Part shown: positions 25,525 through 34,520 of the stretch, piece after piece
Layout: every line of letters begins with the position of its first letter
How positions within the stretch are numbered: the first letter of the stretch is position 1
From: JALORV01 sp963703945
Lineage (GTDB): Bacteria > Pseudomonadota > Gammaproteobacteria > Burkholderiales > Burkholderiaceae_F
Direction: 5' to 3'
Length of the DNA: 64,000 nucleotides
Assembly: GCA_963703945.1 (NCBI GenBank)
Contig: CAVPGM010000009.1
Coordinates: 124,001 to 188,000, forward strand
Notes under the pieces: model-generated
Databases searched by the model: none
Told to the model about the DNA's origin: nothing
The model's input: only the letters and a program-made list of their open reading frames with translations
Position numbers and translations under genes: made by a program

Positions 25525-27405
25525 CTACTTCGCGAGTTCCTCGATCGCGCGGCCGGCGAGCGCCGCACGTATCGAGCGGTCCATCCGGCGCTCCGCGAAG
25601 TCGTCGGTACCGGCAATCAGTGCTTCGGTCGCCTGACGGACGACGGCCGCATCGTTGTCGTGCAGATGGTGCGAAAGATCGGCCAGGAGGCGCTCGATCG
25701 CATTACGCTCGTCCGCTGTCAGCAGATCACCGTCGCTCGCCAGCGCCGCCAGTGTCGCCTCGAGCAACCGCTGTGCTTCGACCTGCCGCTCGCGCAGTGC
25801 GCGCGCCCGCATGTCGTCGTCGGCGGACCCGAAGGATTCGCGCAGCATGCGGGCGATCTCGTCGTCGGACAAGCCATACGACGGCTTGACGGTGATCGTC
25901 GACTCCACGCCGCTGACCGTTTCGCGCGCGGCCACCGACAGCAGCCCGTCCGCATCGACGGTGAAAGTGACACGCACGCGGGCCGCTCCCGCCACCATCG
26001 GCGGAATACCGCGCAGTTCGAAGCGCGCCAGCGAGCGGCAGTCGGATACGAGTTCGCGTTCGCCCTGCACCACGTGGATCGCCATGGCCGTCTGGCCATC
26101 CCGGAACGTCGTGAATTCCTGTGCACGCGCGACCGGGATCGTCGAGTTGCGCGCGATGATCTTCTCGACCAGCCCGCCCATGGTCTCGAGACCGAGCGAC
26201 AACGGGATCACGTCAAGCAGCAGCCAGTCGTCGCCGGGCGCCCGGTTTCCCGCCAGCAGGCTCGCCTGCATGGCGGCGCCCAGCGCAACCACCTTGTCCG
26301 GATCGATGTTGGTCAGCGGTGTCTGGCCGAAGAAGGTTGCCACCGCCTTGCGCACGTGAGGCATGCGCGTGGCACCGCCCACCATGACCACGCCGTCGAT
26401 GCCCGACGCGACGACACCCGCGTCGGCCAGTGCCTTGCGGCACGCGGCGAGCGTCTTGTCGACCAGCGGCTGAGTGATGCGGGCGAATTCATCGCTCGGC
26501 GTGGGCACATCCACCACCTCGCCGGTCGCCAGCACGGCATTGGCGCGCACTTCGGTCTCCACCGACAGCCGCTCCTTCACTTCGCGCGCCTTCATCATCA
26601 GCGCGCGCGCGTCGTGGGCCGACAGCGGCAGCAGTTTTGATTGTTCGATCAGCCAGCAGAACAAGCGGTGATCGAAGTCGTCGCCGCCCAGCATCGAGTC
26701 GCCTCCGGTGGCGAGCACCTCGAACACGCCCTTGCTGAGCTTGAGGATCGAGATGTCGAACGTCCCGCCTCCGAGGTCGTAAACGGCATAGGTTCCCTGG
26801 GCGCCGTGATCGAGGCCGTAGGCCACCGCCGCCGCGGTCGGCTCGTTTAGCAGGCGCAGGACATTGATGCCCGCGAACCGCGCCGCGTCCTTGGTCGCCT
26901 GGCGCTGCGCGTCGTCGAAGTACGCCGGAACCGTGATGACGGCGCCGACGAGCTCGCCGCCCAGCGAGTGTTCGGCCCTCGCGCGCAGGACCTTCAGGAT
27001 CTCGGCCGAGACTTCGACAGGACTCTTGACGCCACCGGCGGTGCGCAGCTGCAGCATGCCAGCCTCGCGGTCACCGGCTTCGGCGAAGTCGTACGGCAGG
27101 TTCTCGACATACTGCACATCGGCCCTGGCGCGGCCCATCAACCGCTTGACCGACACGATGGTGTTGCGCGGATCGCTCGACTGATGGCGCTGAGCGCTGT
27201 AGCCGACTTCGGTCGTACTGTCGGCGAGGTAGCGGACCACCGACGGCAGCAAAGATCGCCCTTCGTTATCGTCGATGACGACCGGAATGCTGTTGCGCAC
27301 CGTGGCCACCAGCGAATTCGTGGTGCCCAGGTCGATCCCCACTGCGAGCCGATGCCGGTGCGGCGCGGTCTCTGCGCCGGGCTCGGCGATCTGCAAGAGT
27401 GCCAT
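25525..27405 (-). CDS. hscA: Fe-S cluster assembly Hsp70 chaperone HscA
   Basis: The 626-residue Hsp70 has GIDLGTTNSLVA near residue 24, YDLGGGTFDISIL near 200 and VGGATRMPHVR near 340. A substrate-binding domain and helical lid follow. HscA uses ATP to release clusters from IscU by recognising its LPPVK motif, which is present in the neighbouring iscU. ATG 27405 overlaps the hscB stop by one base (TAATG). Confidence 0.96.
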   Translation of the reverse strand: MALLQIAEPGAETAPHRHRLAVGIDLGTTNSLVATVRNSIPVVIDDNEGRSLLPSVVRYLADSTTEVGYSAQRHQSSDPRNTIVSVKRLMGRARADVQYVENLPYDFAEAGDREAGMLQLRTAGGVKSPVEVSAEILKVLRARAEHSLGGELVGAVITVPAYFDDAQRQATKDAARFAGINVLRLLNEPTAAAVAYGLDHGAQGTYAVYDLGGGTFDISILKLSKGVFEVLATGGDSMLGGDDFDHRLFCWLIEQSKLLPLSAHDARALMMKAREVKERLSVETEVRANAVLATGEVVDVPTPSDEFARITQPLVDKTLAACRKALADAGVVASGIDGVVMVGGATRMPHVRKAVATFFGQTPLTNIDPDKVVALGAAMQASLLAGNRAPGDDWLLLDVIPLSLGLETMGGLVEKIIARNSTIPVARAQEFTTFRDGQTAMAIHVVQGERELVSDCRSLARFELRGIPPMVAGAARVRVTFTVDADGLLSVAARETVSGVESTITVKPSYGLSDDEIARMLRESFGSADDDMRARALRERQVEAQRLLEATLAALASDGDLLTADERNAIERLLADLSHHLHDNDAAVVRQATEALIAGTDDFAERRMDRSIRAALAGRAIEELAK

Positions 27406-27944
27406 TACGCCGATGCCTGCCGGCGCCCGGTTGCATGCGCCTCGCGTGCCGCATCGATATCTTCGCCGAACCGCTCCACGAACATCAGTTGCCGCACGAG
27501 TCGCGACGCTGCGACGAAATCGTCGCGGCCATCGATGGCTTGGCCGATCTCGACGATCAGGCGGTCGCGCTCGGCGTTCATCGTGGATTCGAGCGAATCG
27601 AGCAGCGCCGGCTCGCGACCGGCGTCTTCGAGCGACTCGCGCCAAGTCATCTGCTGCGCGAGGAATTCAGCGGGCATCGCCGCGTTGGAATCCCCATCGA
27701 CCGGCACTCCGGCCCGCTCGCACAGGTATTGCGCCCTGCTGAGCGGAGATCGCAGCGTGCGGAATGCCTCGTTAGCGCGCGCCGCCCACTGCATCGCGAC
27801 GCGTCGTCCTGCCGCGCTGGCGGCCGCATGGCGGTCGGGGTGCACCTTGGACTGCACCTCCTTGTGGGCGCGCTCCAGTGCCGCCTCGTCGATCGCAAAG
27901 CGGGCAGGCAACGCGAACAACGCGAAGTGGTCTGGATGCGACAT
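27405..27944 (-). CDS. hscB: Fe-S cluster assembly J-protein HscB
   Basis: The 179-residue co-chaperone has an N-terminal J domain with HPD at residues 35-37 and a C-terminal helical bundle that binds IscU. It delivers IscU to HscA and stimulates the ATPase. Length is normal. It lies between iscA and hscA in the standard order. Confidence 0.95.
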   Translation of the reverse strand: MSHPDHFALFALPARFAIDEAALERAHKEVQSKVHPDRHAAASAAGRRVAMQWAARANEAFRTLRSPLSRAQYLCERAGVPVDGDSNAAMPAEFLAQQMTWRESLEDAGREPALLDSLESTMNAERDRLIVEIGQAIDGRDDFVAASRLVRQLMFVERFGEDIDAAREAHATGRRQASA

Positions 27945-27981
27945 GGCGAAGTCGGCTCGCTGGGAGCCTCCGCCGGCGGGA

Positions 27982-28305
27982 CTAGACGTTGAAGGACTCG
28001 CCGCAACCGCAGCGGTTCTTCTCGTTCGGATTGTTGAACCGGAAGCCTTCGTTGAGGCCCTCGCGGACGAAGTCGAGTTCGGTGCCGTCGATGTAAGGCA
28101 GGCTCTTGGGATCCACCAGGATCTTCACGCCATTGCATTCGAATGCGCTGTCTTCCGGATGCACCGCATCAGCGTATTCGAGCTTGTAGGCCATGCCGGA
28201 GCAACCGGTCGTGTGCACACCGAGACGCACGCCCACGCCTTTGCCGCGCTTCTGAAGGAATCCCGCGACGTGCTGCGCCGCGCGTTCGGTGATGGTGACC
28301 GCCAT
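27982..28305 (-). CDS. iscA: A-type Fe-S carrier IscA
   Basis: The 107-residue protein has the three A-type cysteines, Cys35 (TTGCSGMAY), Cys99 and Cys101 (RCGCGESF). It receives and transfers clusters to target proteins. It lies 24 bp after iscU. Confidence 0.96.
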   Translation of the reverse strand: MAVTITERAAQHVAGFLQKRGKGVGVRLGVHTTGCSGMAYKLEYADAVHPEDSAFECNGVKILVDPKSLPYIDGTELDFVREGLNEGFRFNNPNEKNRCGCGESFNV

Positions 28306-28329
28306 GGTCTGTATTCTCCGATCGACCGC

Positions 28330-28758
28330 TCAGGCCGCCTTCTGTTCGACGGGTTGTGCCGCCGCCGCTCGCGCCGACTTGCCGTGCTTGACGCGATAGT
28401 CCTCGACCGCCGCCTTGATCGCGTCTTCCGCGAGGATCGAGCAGTGGATCTTCACCGGCGGCAGCGCGAGCTCCTCGGCGATCTGCGTGTTGCGTATCGT
28501 CGCGGCCTCATCGAGCGATTTGCCCTTGACCCATTCGGTCACCAGCGACGACGAAGCAATGGCCGAGCCGCAGCCATAGGTCTTGAAGCGCGCATCCTCG
28601 ATGATGCCGTGCTCGTTGACCTTGATCTGCAGCTTCATCACGTCGCCGCAAGCCGGTGCGCCCACCATGCCGGTGCCAATGCTGTCGTCACCCTTGTCGA
28701 ATGAACCGACGTTGCGCGGATTCTCGTAGTGATCGATGACTTTCGTGCTGTATGCCAT
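28330..28758 (-). CDS. iscU: Fe-S cluster scaffold IscU
   Basis: The 142-residue scaffold has ligands Cys37 (PACGDV), Cys63 (YGCGSA) and Cys106 (IHCSIL), plus Asp39. The HscA-recognition motif LPPVK is at 99-103. A short Ala/Lys-rich tail follows position 128. Clusters are built here from IscS sulphur. It lies 18 bp after iscS. Confidence 0.97.
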   Translation of the reverse strand: MAYSTKVIDHYENPRNVGSFDKGDDSIGTGMVGAPACGDVMKLQIKVNEHGIIEDARFKTYGCGSAIASSSLVTEWVKGKSLDEAATIRNTQIAEELALPPVKIHCSILAEDAIKAAVEDYRVKHGKSARAAAAQPVEQKAA

Positions 28759-28776
28759 AGCGTTACTCCTGCTGCC

Positions 28777-29985
28777 TCAGTGGGCGGCCCACTGCACCGA
28801 GTTCAGGTCGATGCCGTCCTTGTACATTTCCCACAGCGGCGACATTTCCCTCAGCCGCGCCACCTGGCGTGTAACCAGGTTGACCGTGTAATCAATTTCT
28901 TCCTGCGTCGTAAAGCGTCCGACGGTAAACCGGATCGAGCTGTGCGCCAGTTCATCGCTGCGCCCGAGTGCCCGCAGCACGTACGACGGCTCGAGCGATG
29001 CCGACGTGCACGCCGAGCCGGACGACACCGCGATGTCCTTGATCGCCATGATCAGGCTCTCGCCCTCGACGAAGTTGAAGCTGGCGTTGAGATTGTGGGG
29101 AACACGCCGCTCCAAGTCCCCGTTCAGGTACACCTGCTCGATCTGCGATAGCCCCGCCCACAGGCGGTCACGCAGCATGCGAATGCGCTCGTTCTCGGTC
29201 GCCATTTCCTCATGGGCGATACGGAATGCCTCGCCCATGCCTACGATCTGATGTGTGGGCAGTGTGCCCGAGCGCAAGCCACGTTCATGCCCGCCGCCAT
29301 GCATCTGTGCCTCGAGCCTCACGCGCGGCTTGCGCCGAACAAACAGCGCACCGACGCCTTTCGGTCCGTAGGTCTTGTGCGCCGAGAACGACATCAGATC
29401 GACCTTCAGCTGCGCGAGGTCGACGACCACCTTGCCGGTCGCCTGGGCGGCGTCGACGTGGAACACGATGCCGCGCGCGCGGCACATCTCGCCGATCGCC
29501 GGGATGTCCTGGATGACGCCGATCTCGTTGTTCACATACATGATCGACACCAGCGCCGTGTCGGGACGCAAACTCGCCTCGAGCTTGCCGAGATCCAGCA
29601 GGCCGTTGGTCTCGACGTCCAAGTACGTGACCTCGAAGCCTTCGCGTTCGAGCTCCCGCATGGTGTCGAGCGTCGCCTTGTGCTCGGTCTTCACCGTCAC
29701 CAGGTGCTTGCCCTTGTCCCTGTAGAAGTGCGCGATGCCCTTGAGCGCCAGGTTGATCGACTCGGTCGCTCCGGACGTCCAGATCAGCTCGCGTGGGTCA
29801 CAGTTGACGAGCGCGGCGACGTGGTTGCGCGCGTCCTCGACCGCCTTTTCCGCTTCCCAGCCGAACGCATGGCTGCGAGAGGCCGGATTGCCGAAATGAT
29901 CGCGCAACCACGGAACCATCGCATCGACGACGCGCGGATCGACCGGCGTCGTCGCCGAATAATCGAGATAGATCGGAAGCTGCAT
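28777..29985 (-). CDS. iscS: Cysteine desulfurase IscS
   Basis: The 402-residue PLP enzyme has Lys204 in SAHKTYGPKG as the cofactor lysine and the mobile-loop persulfide cysteine Cys326 in SSGSACTSASLEPS. It supplies sulphur for clusters and thiolated tRNA. The ATG lies 13 bp after iscR. Length matches group I desulfurases. Confidence 0.97.
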   Translation of the reverse strand: MQLPIYLDYSATTPVDPRVVDAMVPWLRDHFGNPASRSHAFGWEAEKAVEDARNHVAALVNCDPRELIWTSGATESINLALKGIAHFYRDKGKHLVTVKTEHKATLDTMRELEREGFEVTYLDVETNGLLDLGKLEASLRPDTALVSIMYVNNEIGVIQDIPAIGEMCRARGIVFHVDAAQATGKVVVDLAQLKVDLMSFSAHKTYGPKGVGALFVRRKPRVRLEAQMHGGGHERGLRSGTLPTHQIVGMGEAFRIAHEEMATENERIRMLRDRLWAGLSQIEQVYLNGDLERRVPHNLNASFNFVEGESLIMAIKDIAVSSGSACTSASLEPSYVLRALGRSDELAHSSIRFTVGRFTTQEEIDYTVNLVTRQVARLREMSPLWEMYKDGIDLNSVQWAAH

Positions 29986-29998
29986 TTCCCCTGCCCGT

Positions 29999-30502
29999 TT
30001 ACGTCAGCGCGGTTTCGTTCTTCTGGTCGACCTCGGGCCGCGCCGCCGACACCCGATTATCGTGCAACGTGGCTGGCGTGCCAGCCCGGTTCGCGCGGAC
30101 CTTTTGCTGGTCGACAAGATCGGCCAGGCTGACCGAATCCAGGTATTCGACCATCTTGGCGTTCAGATTGGCCCACAGGTCATGGGTCATGCAGCGCTGG
30201 TCATCGAGACAGTTCTCCTTGCCACCGCACTGCGTGGCGTCGAGCGGCTCGTCGACTGCGAAGATGATGTCGGCCACAGTGACCTCGCGCGCGACACGCC
30301 CGAGCGTGTACCCGCCGCCCGGACCCCGTGTGCTCTCGACCAGTTCGTGCCGGCGCAGCTTGCCGAACAACTGCTCGAGGTACGACAGCGAAATCCGCTG
30401 TCTCTGGCTGATTCCCGCCAATGTGACCGGCCCGTTGTGTTCACGCATGGCGAGGTCGATCATGGCCGTGACGGCAAAGCGGCCTTTCGTGGTCAGTCTC
30501 AT
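29999..30502 (-). CDS. iscR: Fe-S cluster regulator IscR
   Basis: The 167-residue Rrf2-family regulator has an N-terminal winged helix and cluster ligands Cys92, Cys98, Cys104 and His107 (QCGGKENCLDDQRCMTH). These are exactly the positions used in Escherichia coli. With its [2Fe-2S] cluster it represses the isc operon through type 1 sites, two of which appear in its own promoter. It is the first gene of the operon. Confidence 0.96.
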   Translation of the reverse strand: MRLTTKGRFAVTAMIDLAMREHNGPVTLAGISQRQRISLSYLEQLFGKLRRHELVESTRGPGGGYTLGRVAREVTVADIIFAVDEPLDATQCGGKENCLDDQRCMTHDLWANLNAKMVEYLDSVSLADLVDQQKVRANRAGTPATLHDNRVSAARPEVDQKNETALT

Positions 30503-30559
30503 CGCAGGTTCCTACTGGGTTGGGAGAGGGTTCGTGTGTGACCCCTCGCGGAGGCGAAA

Positions 30560-30611
30560 ATTCCCGACTGATTTCATCGGGCATTGTACTAATCCCGACT
30601 ATCCCGGTCAA
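30560..30611 (-). promoter_or_regulatory. isc operon promoter with two IscR type 1-like operators
   Basis: On the minus strand, TTGACC (30606-30611), a 17-bp spacer and TACAAT (30583-30588) form a near-consensus sigma-70 promoter. A 25-bp palindrome at 30560-30584 has the halves ATTCCCGACT and CATCGGGCAT separated by five bases. It fits the IscR type 1 consensus and overlaps the -10 and start region. A second, weaker copy (AATCCCGACT and GGTCAACTTT, 30591-30615) covers the spacer and -35. Cluster-loaded IscR bound here would block RNA polymerase. Confidence 0.75.
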
Positions 30612-30640
30612 CTTTTGGGACACCACTCCCACAAACAAGT

Positions 30641-30660
30641 ACGGCGCCCGCAGGCGCCGT
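30641..30660 (-). terminator. Hairpin between the choice-of-anchor gene and the isc promoter
   Basis: ACGGCGCC-loop-GGCGCCGT is a perfect eight-base-pair stem with a four-base loop, 22 bases after the stop at 30683. On the minus strand it is followed by the moderately T-rich ACTTGTTTG. It probably insulates the isc promoter from the upstream pair. Confidence 0.5.
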
Positions 30661-30682
30661 CTCCAAGGGAAGAAAGACCCTG

Positions 30683-32164
30683 TCAGCGGACCGCTGGCAT
30701 CGCTCTGCGCCGCCGCGCCGACAACATCGGCAGGAGCAGGAGCAGAACAGCGAGGTACCGGACGTCGAGCGCCCCGCCCCCGCCGACGTTCGAGGGCGCC
30801 AGCGCGGACGAGGACGGCGTAACGGGCGCGGCGACGTTGGTGCCCGCCGAGGTCGACGTCGCCGTATTGCCCATGCCGTTCAGGGCAACAGACGCTGTTC
30901 CTGCGCCATGCGTGATCACCACGTCGGCGCTCTTGCCGCCGGCGCTCTGTGGCTTGAACTCCACTTCGATCTGGCAGTTGGCATTTACGGCCAGGCTGCC
31001 CGCGGCACAGGTATTTCCGGCGCCCGCTTTGAAGTCGGCGGCGTGGATCCCGCCGATCTGGACCGAACTGATCGTCAGCGTCGCATTGCCCGTGTTGGTG
31101 AGCGTGGTGCGTTGCGCGGTCGACGTCGCGCCGATCGCGGTTGCGGGAAAGGCAAGCGCGCTGGCGGCCAGCGTCGCAGCACCCACCGGCGTCGTGACGC
31201 CGGGCCCACTCAACGGAATCGTGTGCGGAGACCCGGTCGCATTCGAAGTGATCGTCAGATTGCCACCGCGCGCTCCTGTGGCAGCCGGGGTGAAGGTCAC
31301 GTTCATCGTGCAACTGGCGCCGGCGGCCAGATTGCCGACGCAGTTTCCGGTGGATGCGAACTCGGGAGTGGGCATCGATGCCGCGGCCGTGATCGAGACC
31401 GGCAGCGTGCCGTTGTTGGTGACGACGACGGGCCGCGCGGCGCTGGTGGTGCCCACAGTCTGTGTATTGAAGGTGAGCGATGTCGCGCTGCGCGCCAGGC
31501 TGGGCGTGGCGACTGCCGATGCAGTGCCGGTCAGCGTGATCGTCGGACTCGCCGCGGCGTTGGACTGGAAGGTGAAGGTCGCCGAGCGCGTACCCGCCGC
31601 CATCGGCGTGAAGCTTGCCCCCACTGTGCAGGTGCCGCCGGCCGCCACTGTGACCGACGCGCCTACGCAGGACCCGGTCGCGGTGAACTCGGCCGCATTG
31701 GCGCCGGCTTTGGCGATGCCGGTGATGGTGAGCGGACCGCCGCCGGTGTTGGTCAGCACCACGTTGGCCGGCGTCGAAGTCGAGTTGGCTACCGCGATCT
31801 GCGTCGAGGCAAAGGTCAGCGTGGTTCCGTTCAGCGAGATCGCCGCCCCGCTGGCCGCCGCCGGGTTGACGATGAATGCAGCGATGTCGGCCGCTTGCTG
31901 TGCCGAAACGGTGTATGGAGCATTCGCCAGGAACTTCATTTCGTTCACGCTGCTGATCGCGCCCAATATGGCCGCAGCGCTCGTCCCGTTTTGAATCTTC
32001 TTGATGTTGAGTGTGGGATCCGGGCTGTGACAGGTGCCAGTCCCGCAACTCAGCGGCGAGCCGTTCGTATTCAGGTAAAGCTGCTTGCCGACCACCGCGT
32101 TCTGCGACCACGCGGCAGATGCGATCAGACCGAGCAGCAGGCCCATCAAGGTGCGGGAGATCAT
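30683..32164 (-). CDS. Secreted choice-of-anchor D repeat protein with variant CX4CH haem-like motif and GlyGly-CTERM-like tail
   Basis: The 493-residue product has a signal peptide (cut after about residue 20). A small cytochrome c-like region follows, with Cys40-GTGT-Cys45-His46 (a CX4CH spacing) and a Met-Lys-Phe-Leu loop near 76. Three ASH/SPD-2-type Ig-like repeats come next (about 110-420), each with paired cysteines and TLTNTG/VVVTNNG-type motifs. A Thr/Ser-rich linker leads to GGGGALD, a hydrophobic helix and RRRR. This tripartite end resembles GlyGly-CTERM signals processed by rhombosortase. The start overlaps the preceding gene by ATGA. It is probably surface-associated or periplasmic; role unknown. 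Confidence 0.82.
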   Translation of the reverse strand: MISRTLMGLLLGLIASAAWSQNAVVGKQLYLNTNGSPLSCGTGTCHSPDPTLNIKKIQNGTSAAAILGAISSVNEMKFLANAPYTVSAQQAADIAAFIVNPAAASGAAISLNGTTLTFASTQIAVANSTSTPANVVLTNTGGGPLTITGIAKAGANAAEFTATGSCVGASVTVAAGGTCTVGASFTPMAAGTRSATFTFQSNAAASPTITLTGTASAVATPSLARSATSLTFNTQTVGTTSAARPVVVTNNGTLPVSITAAASMPTPEFASTGNCVGNLAAGASCTMNVTFTPAATGARGGNLTITSNATGSPHTIPLSGPGVTTPVGAATLAASALAFPATAIGATSTAQRTTLTNTGNATLTISSVQIGGIHAADFKAGAGNTCAAGSLAVNANCQIEVEFKPQSAGGKSADVVITHGAGTASVALNGMGNTATSTSAGTNVAAPVTPSSSALAPSNVGGGGALDVRYLAVLLLLLPMLSARRRRAMPAVR

Positions 32165-33129
32165 TGGATTTCCTCGGTTGAAGTCTTCAGCAAAGCATCA
32201 CGGTCAGGAGGGGGATTCGCCGATCGGAAAAGCAGCCCGCGGGCGGGGGAGTTCTGTCGATCGCGGGAAGAGCGAGTACCAACCTCCGCAAGCAGCCCCA
32301 GCAGTGCCAACACCCAGACCAGTTCGACGCTCCCGCCCCCGCCTGCACTCGGTGCATTGGCCGCGCTGCCCGTCGACGGCGGCGCAGCCGCCATGACCGT
32401 TCCGGCCATTGGCACCAGTGACGTTCCGGTGGTAGTCGCCAGGCCGATCGAGGCAGTCCGCGTCAGCGATGCACCGGCGGCCGGTGTGAAAGTCACGTTG
32501 ACCGTGCAGTTGTCAGTATTCGGCCGCAATGTCGCGCCGGGACACGTCGAGGCGGTCACACGGAAGTCGGCGGCATCGCCTCCGGTCGCGATCGTTACGG
32601 CGTTGTTGGTCGCGAACACGAGGTCGGCAGTTCCTACGTTCGAAATGGTGACGGTTGACGACGCGGTTGCCCCCACCGCTGTCGCGGCGAAGATCGGCCC
32701 GCTCGCAGGCGAATAACGCAACGACGGCGCCGGCCCGGCGAGGCCCGCGATATACGCGGCGAGATCGCCGCGCTGCGTCGTCGTCAGCGTCGGGAAGAAG
32801 CCGTTCATTCCGGTCACGGCACCGCCGAGCGTGGTGCCGCTGAGTGCCGCGCTGAGCGCCTCAAGTGCCTTCGCGAAACTCATCGTGCCGGCTGCACCTG
32901 CGGCCGTTGCACGGTTGGTGATGCTGTTGCGGATGCTGGTGAGTGAATTGGCAGCGGCGGAATTGGTCGTCGAATGGCAGCTCTCGCACTGCGGGGAAAG
33001 CGTCGTGGTGAACAACTGCTGGCCTGCGGTCGAGTCGCCGGTCGTCTGCGCCATGGATGGCGCGCAGCCCGCAGCGAGCAATGCGAAACCGAGAATGCGC
33101 GCGGCCAGGACGTATCGAATGCGCAGCAC
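32161..33129 (-). CDS. Secreted c-type cytochrome / choice-of-anchor domain protein
   Basis: The 322-residue product starts at GTG 33129, with AAGGA eight bases upstream. It has a signal sequence (LLAAGC at 18-22 could be a weak lipobox), then Cys48-ES-Cys51-His52, a normal haem c motif, and a cytochrome-like stretch ending DLAAYIAGL. One Ig-like choice-of-anchor D domain follows (about 135-240). GGGGSVE and a hydrophobic helix come next (about 265-285). Unlike its partner, it carries about 40 further hydrophilic residues after the helix. It is translationally coupled to the larger relative downstream, so the two likely work together in export-linked electron transfer or surface display. Confidence 0.82.
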   Translation of the reverse strand: MLRIRYVLAARILGFALLAAGCAPSMAQTTGDSTAGQQLFTTTLSPQCESCHSTTNSAAANSLTSIRNSITNRATAAGAAGTMSFAKALEALSAALSGTTLGGAVTGMNGFFPTLTTTQRGDLAAYIAGLAGPAPSLRYSPASGPIFAATAVGATASSTVTISNVGTADLVFATNNAVTIATGGDAADFRVTASTCPGATLRPNTDNCTVNVTFTPAAGASLTRTASIGLATTTGTSLVPMAGTVMAAAPPSTGSAANAPSAGGGGSVELVWVLALLGLLAEVGTRSSRDRQNSPARGLLFRSANPPPDRDALLKTSTEEIQ

Positions 33130-33289
33130 GAAGTTCCTTTTCGAGGGGCTTCGCCGCGGTGCAAGGTCGCCGCGGACAATCTCGAGCGCGCGGTGCGCGG
33201 CCCAGCGCGAATCTTCTTCGAGCGAAGAGGGACTTTCGATCCGCCTTACGTCCTACCCCCGGCCGATCATCCGAACGCACTAGCGGACT

Positions 33290-34486
33290 TCAACCCCCGA
33301 GCGCATGCGCCAGATCGCGCTTGAGGTCGTCGACGGATTCGAGTCCGACGGCAATGCGGATCAGCCCTTCGTGTATGCCGGCGCGCCGGCGCGCTTCGGC
33401 GCTGATGCGGCCGTGCGTGGTCGTCGCGGGGTGCGTGATCGTGGTTCGAGTGTCTCCCAGATTGGCGGTGATCGACATCAGCCGGACCCGATCGATGACC
33501 TCCCAGGCCCTCGCGCGCCCCGCTTCCGGTGTTTCGCCGCCGACTTCGAATCCGATGACGGCGCCGGCCATCGCCTGCTGGCGCGCACAGAGGTCGGCCT
33601 GCGGATGACTGTCCAGCCCGGGAAAGTGCACGCGCACCACCGGGGTCTGCTGCTCGAGCCAGCGCGCAAGTTCGAGCGCGGCTGTGCACTGGGCGCGCAG
33701 GCGCACTCCCAGCGTTTCGAGACCCTTCAACAGGATCCAGGCGTTGAATGGGGACAGGCTCGGCCCGGTCGTGCGCAGCACCGGCAGCAACTGTTCCCGG
33801 ATAAACCGCTGCGAACCGAGCACCGCACCGCCCAGCACGCGCCCCTGGCCATCGATGTACTTGGTGGCCGAGTGAATCACCGCATCGACGCCGTACTCGA
33901 ACGGGCGTTGCAGCACCGGCGTGCAAAAGCAATTATCGACGACGCTGAGCGCGCCGATCTCGCGCCCCAGCGTCGCGAACGCGCCGATGTCGACGATCTC
34001 CATCAGCGGATTCGAAGGTGTCTCGCAGTACAGGAGACGTGTTCGAGACGACGCAGCCGCGCGCCAGGCCGCGGGACTCGCGGCGTCCACGTAGCTCACC
34101 TCGATACCGAAGCGCGGCAGTACCGTCGAGAAGAGCTGCACCGTCGCGCCGAACACATTGGCGCCGCAGACGAGGTGATCGCCTGACTTCAGCGTGGCGA
34201 GGCAGGTCGCCATGATGGCGGCCATGCCGGACGCGGTCGCCAGGCAGTCCTCCGCCCCTTCGAGCGAGGCCAGGCGCTGCTCGAACATGCGGACCGTCGG
34301 ATTGGTGAAGCGCGAGTAGACATAGCCATCCTCGGCGCCGGAAAAGCGCTCTGCGGCCTGTGCCGCGTTATCGAACACGAAGCTCGAAGTCAGGAACAGC
34401 GCTTCGCTGTGCTCGCCGAACGGGGTGCGCAGCGTGCCGGCACGGACCGCACGCGTGTCAAAGTCGTAATCAGGATGATCGGCCAT
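33290..34486 (-). CDS. metZ: O-succinylhomoserine sulfhydrylase
   Basis: The 398-residue Cys/Met-metabolism PLP enzyme has Lys209 in HSATKYIDGQG as the cofactor lysine and YSRFTNPT near 57. The sequence resembles MetZ more than cystathionine gamma-synthase. It makes homocysteine from an activated homoserine and sulfide. The ATG directly follows the T-run of a hairpin and lies below a SAM-II-like aptamer, so SAM feedback is expected. It sits downstream of purF, its usual place in Burkholderiales. Confidence 0.93.
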   Translation of the reverse strand: MADHPDYDFDTRAVRAGTLRTPFGEHSEALFLTSSFVFDNAAQAAERFSGAEDGYVYSRFTNPTVRMFEQRLASLEGAEDCLATASGMAAIMATCLATLKSGDHLVCGANVFGATVQLFSTVLPRFGIEVSYVDAASPAAWRAAASSRTRLLYCETPSNPLMEIVDIGAFATLGREIGALSVVDNCFCTPVLQRPFEYGVDAVIHSATKYIDGQGRVLGGAVLGSQRFIREQLLPVLRTTGPSLSPFNAWILLKGLETLGVRLRAQCTAALELARWLEQQTPVVRVHFPGLDSHPQADLCARQQAMAGAVIGFEVGGETPEAGRARAWEVIDRVRLMSITANLGDTRTTITHPATTTHGRISAEARRRAGIHEGLIRIAVGLESVDDLKRDLAHALGG

Positions 34487-34519
34487 AAAAAAACCCGCCG
34501 GCGTGAGCGCAGCGGGTTC
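34487..34519 (-). terminator. Intrinsic terminator abutting the metZ start codon
   Basis: On the minus strand GAACCCGC, a 12-base loop and GCGGGTT run into seven T residues, and the next bases are the metZ ATG. The right arm also holds GGCGGG, the only Shine-Dalgarno-like sequence. Folding could therefore both stop transcription and hide the ribosome site. Confidence 0.75.
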
Positions 34520-34520
34520 A

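Noticed and set aside
30069..31994. A 641-codon plus-strand frame across iscR and the choice-of-anchor gene
   Set aside because: It mirrors repeat-rich coding sequence and crosses the isc promoter; the opposite strand explains the region.
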